This document shows, piece by piece, positions 57,588 to 64,000 of a DNA stretch of 64,000 nt. Each line of letters opens with the position of its first letter. The stretch's first letter is position 1. Below the pieces are notes generated by a model, which made no database searches, was not told where the DNA came from, and was given only the letters and a program-made list of their open reading frames with translations. This stretch comes from Notolepis coatsorum (Eukaryota; Chordata; Actinopteri; Aulopiformes; Paralepididae), in the NCBI GenBank assembly GCA_963971535.1, contig OZ020587.1, forward strand, positions 162,972,491 through 163,036,490. Reading direction: 5' to 3'. A program made the position numbers and the translations under genes.

Positions 57588-58256
57588 CACACATTATAAA
57601 GTAGTTATAAAGAGTCTTCACTCGTGTCAACACATTATAAAGTAGTTATAAAGAGTCTTCACTCGTGTCAACACATTATAAAGCAGTTATAGTCTTCACT
57701 CGTGTCAACACATTATAAAGTAATTATAAAGAGTCTTCACTCGTGTCAACACATTATAAAGTAGTTATAAAGAGTCTTCACTCGTGTCAACACATTATAA
57801 AGTAGTTATAGTCTTCACTCGTTTCAACACATTATAAAGCAGTTATAGTCTTCACTCGTGTCAACACATTATAAAGTAGTTATAGAGAGTCTTCACTCGT
57901 TTCAACACATTATAAAGTCATTATAAAGAGTCTTCACTCGTTTCAACACATTATAAAGTAGTTATAAAGAGTCTTCACTCGTGTCAACACATTATAAAGT
58001 AGTTATAAAGAGTCTTCACTCTTTTCAACACATTATAAAGTAGTTATAGAGAGTCTTCACTCGTTTCAACACATTATAAAGTAGTTATAAAGAGTCTTCA
58101 CTCATTTCAACACATTATAAAGTAGTTATAGAGTCTTCACTCGTGTCAACACATTATAAAGTAGTTATAGTCTTCACTCGTTTCAACACATCATAAAGTA
58201 GTTATAGTCTTCACTCGTTTCAACACATTATAAAGTAATTATAAAGAGTCTTCACG
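57588..58256. repeat. Minisatellite, about 35-42 bp unit
   Basis: About 16 units of CACATTATAAAGTAGTTATA, optional AAGAG, then GTCTTCACTCGTGTCAA. Unit length varies by the AAGAG block. It stops abruptly at 58256, where L1 ORF1 coding begins mid-gene. Confidence 0.93.
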
Positions 58257-58652
58257 ACAGTGGACCAATGTTACAGAGTCGGTACACGAGGCCAAAGAGG
58301 TAACGGTCCGAGAGTTATCATTGTTACCCTGCGTAAGACGGTAATAAGAGACGCCATCATTAGAGCAGCGCGCAATCAAAGGGGGAAACTGAAATATGGT
58401 GAAAATTCAATATCTATCTACGAAGATCTATGTAAGGAGGCCATCGCTCAGCGTTTCCCCTACAAGGATGTGATGCAGAGAATGTTTAAGAGTAGTCTCA
58501 GACCAATCCTTAACTACCCGGCACTATTATCGATCTTGGGAAAAGACGGTATTAGGCAGGGAATACGCACCCCTAAAGCAGCCGAAGATTACATGAAGCA
58601 ACATGGATCTGGTCCCCCCGGGCAGGACGCAACACTGGCTCGTAACAGATAA
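58257..58652 (+). pseudogene. L1 ORF1 C-terminal fragment
   Basis: Encodes VDQCYRVGTRGQRGNGPRVI, IYEDLCKEAIAQRFPYKDVM and a complete C-terminus (GIRTPKAAEDYMKQHG) with stop TAA at 58650-58652. It parallels 32635-32885 in the other L1 and supplies the C-terminal domain missing there. The N-terminal half is replaced by the minisatellite. Confidence 0.85.
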
Positions 58653-59354
58653 GCTTACTCATCTCTCTCTTTCTCTTTGTATTTTAGTAATTTTATTAGA
58701 ATGACTTTACCACGGCTCAACAAAAGTAACAGATGATATGCACGCTGGCAACAATAAGGCACAAGATGTTTAATATGGCTCGTAAGGCATTATATTTACA
58801 GTCTTCTGGTCTCTGTGGAGACAACAATCCAACATTGACATTATGAACATTCTGGAACATTCTGGGCTCCTCTCTCGACTGCTCAGGGACACAAAGGAAT
58901 ATCCCGGAAAATACTAGAAGGTCATGACCCCTGGGTAGGAAGATCATTCTGGAACATAACAGCAGTCTTTACATATTTACTAGTATTCTACAACCTTCTA
59001 GAATATAATGCACCCCTTCAACGAAGGCCTGTAAATTTAACACTAACATCCGGTGTGAATAAGCATAGGATTCAAGGACTGAAGTTTAATTAGGCTTTAA
59101 TAAGGCTTTAAAAAAATAAAAATAAAAAAAATACATCAGCCACATCTAAATGTTTAAGCACGACAAGGTTATTCTAATATTTTAAATAATTACTCCACTG
59201 ATTTAGAGATTTGCACAATGTAGCTCTAAAAGCCTTTGTTTTTCTCTTTTTTCTCTTTACTCAATTTTATTTTATCTGTTTTTCTCTGATGAGTTTTATT
59301 TTTGTTCTCACTCCTTTTTTTATTTTTTATCTTTCATTGTTATTTTTTTTCATT
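58653..59354. other. L1 spacer and unremarkable AT-rich sequence
   Basis: Bases just after 58652 are probably the ORF1-ORF2 spacer. From about 58730 the sequence has no recognised feature. Confidence 0.4.
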
Positions 59355-59358
59355 TTAA

Positions 59359-60300
59359 CACTTTAATCGTCGATGACGAGTTTAGACGTCATTCCTAGCC
59401 ATGCTCATTCTGCCGAAGACGCCGTAACTCGTCTTTGATGTCAATATTTAAAAAATCTGTCATCGAAATCATATTTCCTTTCTGGAGCCCTGAGATGTAC
59501 TGGTGAGCTCCACTCAACTGTCTAACGGTTCGAGAGCGCCATCTGGTGGCCGATCGGCAGAGGGAGGGGCGCGCCAAACAGGAAGTGCCCATCCATATGT
59601 GCTCCGGGCACTCGCGATCGGTAGCCGGACTCCATCTCAACACACTGGATGATCAATCGCTCGCCCTAACTCAATAAACAACGTTATTTGGACGTATATA
59701 GTATTATACAACCTGGAAATGGTTCATCAGGATCAACATCCCATAATCGAAAACGGTCTACTCCACGCTGATCGTCCAACGGCACGAGGAACATACGGTA
59801 AGATTCAGCGTTATTTTCTAACCTATTCCATATAAACTGCTATGATGAACATATGACCCACTCTGGATGAATCATCTAACGCTGCCCACGGAATTATAAA
59901 CGATCCCCCGCCCATCCGGTCATCATCAGATCATACGTAGATCATTCTAGAAGTACGTCCAGTTGAAATTTTTCATCTTGCGCCGATCGCTACCAAACTG
60001 TATTTCATCATCAATATAATGCATTTAGGGCTATAAATCACGTTCTGAAGAAAGCTGCAGAAAACGATAAAAACATACTTATACTTTAGACCATATTTTA
60101 GTATGAATATGTGAATGAAAAAGTTTAACGTTGCTACACCCTGAACAATACATATAGGACATTGAATGGGCCATAATAATGGCAATGTAGCAATAGAATT
60201 TAAAAAGTTATAGCCCTGCAAAGAAGGGGAACTTCTCCATAGACAAATAGAGCTGGCGAGGGATGGTAAATTATGAATTTAACCCATGGCGATCAAAGTG
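59359..60300. mobile_element. piggyBac-like MITE (TTAA-flanked)
   Basis: 942 bp bounded by TTAA at 59355-59358 and 60301-60304. Terminal inverted repeats are CACTTTAATCGTC and, at the right, GGCGATCAAAGTG (11 of 13 paired). TTAA duplication is the signature of piggyBac transposons. No transposase frame is present. It sits inside the L1 ORF1-ORF2 interval. Confidence 0.75.
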
Positions 60301-60304
60301 TTAA

Positions 60305-60762
60305 GGTGTTAGTGTTTATCTCCACTCTTTTCCTTTTTTCTGATGTTTCCTACATAAGTTAGTAGAAGGTTCAAATGAATATATTAATGAAGGTATATTT
60401 TTCATTTTTCAAACTATTGTTAGTACATTAATGGGAAGGCGCAAGACCAAAAGCGACATTCTATTGAATTAGAATGAAAGTTTTAGATCCTATGGCAATT
60501 AGCATAGGAAGAATAGGATTACAAAGCTCAATTTGGGTAATCCGGTGGCCTAAGGGAGGGAGTCATACGTGTAGGATGTGTCTATGGGACACAATCCTGT
60601 ACGACTCTCGGTGGGAGGGGGGGAAAGGGGATTTTTATTTGTATATATGTATGTTTTTAAGCTCGGCTCTCAACGGGACCTCACTAGTTGGATGTATATC
60701 TATTGTTGCCTCGCACTCCAGAAGCATTACCAATAACTACACAACAACATGTATAGATTATG
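60305..60762. other. Probable L1 spacer/upstream region
   Basis: No gene. It leads into the L1 ORF2 ATG and may include L1 inter-ORF sequence. Confidence 0.4.
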
Positions 60763-61046
60763 GCTAGTTTGAATATAATGATCTGGAACACTGGGGGAAT
60801 AAATAACCAACACAAACGCAAAAGCGTGCTCACACTGATGAAAAAAGAACAGGTGGACGTTGCTCTGCTAAGCGAAACGCACATTCTAGAGAAAGACATA
60901 GATACGTTAGCGGACAACACATATCATAATATTAGTCACTCTTCTTTTGGTACGAGAACTCGAGGTGTAGCCATAGTCGTTAGACGTAAGTTGAATATTG
61001 AATTAAAGGGAATATGGTCTGATGTAGATGACTATGAAGTGAAGTT
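60763..61046 (+). pseudogene. L1 ORF2 endonuclease N-terminus
   Basis: ATG at 60763. Encodes NIMIWNTGGINNQHKRKSVL, VALLSETHI (catalytic Glu region) and TRGVAIVVRRKLNIELKG. It is truncated at about 61046 by the inverted Penelope-like fragment. It corresponds to the ORF2 start deleted from the other L1. Confidence 0.85.
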
Positions 61047-61187
61047 AGACCGCGCTCTCAGTATCTGACACTGGGTGCTGAAATCCCAAACATTTAAGAA
61101 GAATAAAGCCGAAGGCCGGACCAGCACTCTCAGATTTAAAAAAATTGTTTTTAATGGCAGCCTATAGTACAGACATGTTTCGGAACA
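61047..61187 (-). mobile_element. Inverted partial unit of Penelope-like array
   Basis: Reverse complement of about 61860-62002: GCAGCCTATAGTACAGACAT, then GCCGAAGGCCGGACCAGC and GACACTGGGTGCTGAAATC. It breaks inside the stem II loop of the hammerhead-like fold. An inverted partial copy beside direct copies is a common arrangement of Penelope-like insertions. Confidence 0.8.
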
Positions 61188-61827
61188 GGCCTTCTGCAGG
61201 CCTACCAGGCAGCCCAGAGACCGACCTAAGAAGGAGATGTATCCGCTGTGCTCCCTCCGTAGATGATGTTTCCGGACAGCCACCATGGAGGAGTAAGCAA
61301 GACAGGATCATCTGTCCCGGAGATATACACATCTACTGACATTTCAAGTGTTTATTTGAGTGATTAGCACCACTATGTCCTTGTTTAAGAGTGTACCGTA
61401 TCTCTCTATTTTCTCCTAATGCAATCTTATTGTTTAAAGGACTTGTTAGTCTACAATGCCCTCAGAGGGGAGACAGGTTACTATATTCATTTGATTAATG
61501 GCTCTGTACCAAAGGGAATGAATGAAAATTTTTTGTTATCCTGCTTCCTACAAGTGACTTTTTATTACTTTTATTTTCATGAGTATATTATTATTATTTT
61601 ATGAATTGAGAAAAGTTTTCCTTCTGTTGTAGTGGTTCTTTGCTTCTTAGAATTTTGTGTTTGCTTTTGGCTTATTTAAGTTTCTGGTAAAAATTTGTTT
61701 TCAACATACTACATTAACAAGTCCTTACTCTGGAGGTCAAAGTTCACTAGCATTCCCAAGCTCACCTCTATGATGTCACTTCCTGCCCACATGGTATATA
61801 GCTCCCATTTTTACAAGCTATCACTGC

Positions 61828-61885
61828 TAGCCTATTACACTGAAGATGGAACACCTGTTCCGAAACATGTCTGTACTATAGGCTG
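61828..61885 (+). ncRNA. Hammerhead ribozyme-like motif 1
   Basis: Core CTGAAGA (61840-61846, fitting CUGANGA), then one extra U and stem II GGAAC/GTTCC with loop ACCT. GAAA follows at 61862-61865, then a minimal stem III (A65-U70, C66-G69) and cleavage-site triplet GUC ending at 61871. Stem I pairs 61828-61839 with 61872-61885: UACA/UGUA, a mismatch, UA/UA, a two-base bulge, then AGCC/GGCU. This is type I topology with a very short stem III, as described for Penelope-like and retrozyme ribozymes. The extra U may weaken activity. Confidence 0.7.
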
Positions 61886-62909
61886 CCATTAAAAACAATT
61901 TTTTTTAAATCTGAGAGTGCTGGTCCGGCCTTCGGCTTTATTCTTCTTAAATGTTTGGGATTTCAGCACCCAGTGTCAGATACTGAGAGCGCGGTCTAAC
62001 TTGACTTTTGATACATAGCTACTTTGGTAGTTTAGAGACCTGCAGCTCCAGAGTTTACAGTCCACCCTGTCCCTAGTGGATTTACATCAGCTTTCGTAGC
62101 TACAACGATGGAGTCAAGAGACATCCTACTCCATGGCGTGACCCTTATTAACGATTGGCAGGATGCCATCATCCTGAGGGGCCTGCTTTTTGCCAAGGCA
62201 TGACATCGAGCGGCATAAGAGATGCGGGAGACGAGGAGACGAACGGGACTATCTACACACTTGGTGCATCCTGCACTTCTGCAGGCCTACCAGGCAGCCC
62301 AGAGACCGACCTAAGAAGGAGATGTATCCGCTGTGCTCCCTCCGTAGATGATGTTTCCGGACAGCCACCATGGAGGAGTAAGCAAGACAGGATCATCTGT
62401 CCCGGAGATATACACATCTACTGACATTTCAAGTGTTTATTTGAGTGATTAGCACCACTATGTCCTTGTTTAAGAGTGTACCGTATCTCTCTATTTTCTC
62501 CTAATGCAATCTTATTGTTTAAAGGACTTGTTAGTCTACAATGCCCTCAGAGGGGAGACAGGTTACTATATTCATTTGATTAATGGCTCTGTACCAAAGG
62601 GAATGAATGAAATTTTTTTGTTATCCTGCTTCCTACAAGTGACTTTTTATTACTTTTATTTTCATGAGTATATTATTATTATTTTATGAATTGAGAAAAG
62701 TTTTCCTTCTGTTGTAGTGGTTCTTTGCTTCTTAGAATTTTGTGTTTGCTTTTGGCTTATTTAAGTTTCTGGTAAAAATTTGTTTTCAACATACTACATT
62801 AACTCCTTACTCTGGAGGTCAAAGTTCACTAGCATTCCCAAGCTCACCTCTATGATGTCACTTCCTGCCCACATGGTATATAGCTCCCATTTTTACAAGC
62901 TATCACTGC

Positions 62910-62967
62910 TAGCCTATTACACTGAAGATGGAACACCTGTTCCGAAACATGTCTGTACTATAGGCTG
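62910..62967 (+). ncRNA. Hammerhead ribozyme-like motif 2
   Basis: Identical to motif 1, offset by 1,082 bases, with CTGAAGA at 62922-62928. A third copy begins at the window edge (GCTAGCCTA at 63992) but is cut off. Confidence 0.7.
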
Positions 62968-64000
62968 CCATTAAAAACAATTTTTTTAAATCTGAGAGTG
63001 CTGGTCCGGCCTTCGGCTTTATTCTTCTTAAATGTTTGGGATTTCAGCACCCAGTGTCAGATACTGAGAGCGCGGTCTAACTTGACTTTTGATACATAGC
63101 TACTTTGGTAGTTTAGAGACCTGCAGCTCCAGAGTTTACAGTCCACCCTGTCCCTAGTGGATTTACATCAGCTTTCGTAGCTACAACGATGGAGTCAAGA
63201 GACATCCTACTCCATGGCGTGACCCTTATTAACGATTGGCAGGATGCCATCATCCTGAGGGGCCTGCTTTTTGCCAAGGCATGACATCGAGCGGCATAAG
63301 AGATGCGGGAGACGAGGAGACGAACGGGACTATCTACACACTTGGTGCATCCTGCACTTCTGCAGGCCTACCAGGCAGCCCAGAGACCGACCTAAGAAGG
63401 AGATGTATCCGCTGTGCTCCCTCCGTAGATGATGTTTCCGGACAGCCACCATGGAGGAGTAAGCAAGACAGGATCATCTGTCCCGGAGATATACACATCT
63501 ACTGACATTTCAAGTGTTTATTTGAGTGATTAGCACCACTATGTCCTTGTTTAAGAGTGTACCGTATCTCTCTATTTTCTCCTAATGCAATCTTATTGTT
63601 TAAAGGACTTGTTAGTCTACAATGCCCTCAGAGGGGAGACAGGTTACTATATTCATTTGATTAATGGCTCTGTACCAAAGGGAATGAATGAAAATTTTTT
63701 GTTATCCTGCTTCCTACAAGTGACTTTTTATTACTTTTATTTTCATGAGTATATTATTATTATTTTATGAATTGAGAAAAGTTTTCCTTCTGTTGTAGTG
63801 GTTCTTTGCTTCTTAGAATTTTGTGTTTGCTTTTGGCTTATTTAAGTTTCTGGTAAAAATTTGTTTTCAACATACTACATTAACAAGTCCTTACTCTGGA
63901 GGTCAAAGTTCACTAGCATTCCCAAGCTCACCTCTATGATGTCACTTCCTGCCCACATGGTATATAGCTCCCATTTTTACAAGCTATCACTGCTAGCCTA

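Larger units (their letters stand above)
61188..64000 (+). mobile_element. Tandem array of about 1.08-kb Penelope-like/retrozyme-like units
   Basis: Units start at 61191, 62276 and 63357 (CTTCTGCAGGCCTACC), with periods of 1,085 and 1,081 bp. The third unit runs off the window. Units differ only by small indels (for example AACAAGTCC versus AACTCC). No long reading frame is present. A short ORF-like start (ATGGAGTCAAGAGAC) appears at about 62109 and 63190. Each complete unit has one hammerhead-like motif. A head-to-tail layout with a ribozyme per unit suits a non-autonomous element replicated through circular or concatemeric RNA. Confidence 0.7.

Noticed and set aside
63236..63505. 89-codon protein repeated in the terminal array
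   Set aside because: It recurs only because the unit is duplicated. It has no domain, and its first-unit counterpart is broken at the inverted junction.

Overview
This 64 kb window looks like a repeat-dense block of a vertebrate nuclear genome, most likely a ray-finned fish. The reasons are long (CA)n, (GA)n and (AAT)n microsatellites, L2-, L1- and Rex-type LINEs, Ty3/Gypsy LTR elements, DIRS-like and Penelope-like elements, hAT- and piggyBac-like MITEs and a tRNA-derived SINE. I see no convincing host protein-coding gene and no intact tRNA gene. Almost every long reading frame belongs to a transposable element.

Layout: 1-7.3 kb holds microsatellites, LINE 3' tails, a 58-bp perfect palindrome, a minisatellite derived from an L2 3' UTR and a complete SINE with a 13-bp target duplication. 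7.3-18.4 kb is a young, nearly complete minus-strand Ty3/Gypsy element (about 1.69 kb LTRs, TAGA target duplication, tRNA-Pro primer site, intact RT-RNaseH-integrase frame). It sits in an L2 tail and is itself interrupted by a 5'-truncated L2-type LINE. 18.4-20.9 kb is L2 debris carrying a hAT-type MITE.

20.9-29.2 kb (copy A) and 36.6-41.4 kb (copy B) are two related elements with inverted terminal repeats, an internal region complementary to both outer ends, and GTT at each boundary. This is the architecture of DIRS tyrosine-recombinase retrotransposons. Copy B encodes a gag-like protein. Neither copy shows a reverse transcriptase or recombinase, so both look non-autonomous. Both carry 5S rRNA-like segments. 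Copy A is split inside its internal complementary region by an L2 LINE with a full RT frame. Copy B splits an L1 element (31.7-42.4 kb), and the L1 reading frame resumes exactly once the insert is skipped.

43.6-56.5 kb is a second, older plus-strand Ty3/Gypsy element with stops, frameshifts and a YLDN catalytic box. It is interrupted by a jockey-superfamily (Rex1-like) LINE with a CTTCTA target duplication. 56.5-61.0 kb contains L1 fragments, minisatellites and a piggyBac-like MITE. From 61.0 kb to the end is a head-to-tail array of about 1.08 kb units preceded by an inverted partial unit. Each complete unit has a hammerhead-ribozyme-like fold, suggesting a non-autonomous Penelope-like/retrozyme-like concatemer that runs past the window edge.

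The genes do not form a host pathway. The window is a record of nested insertions: L2 tail < Gypsy 1 < L2-type LINE; L1 < DIRS-like B; DIRS-like A < L2; Gypsy 2 < Rex1-like LINE; L2 tail < hAT MITE.
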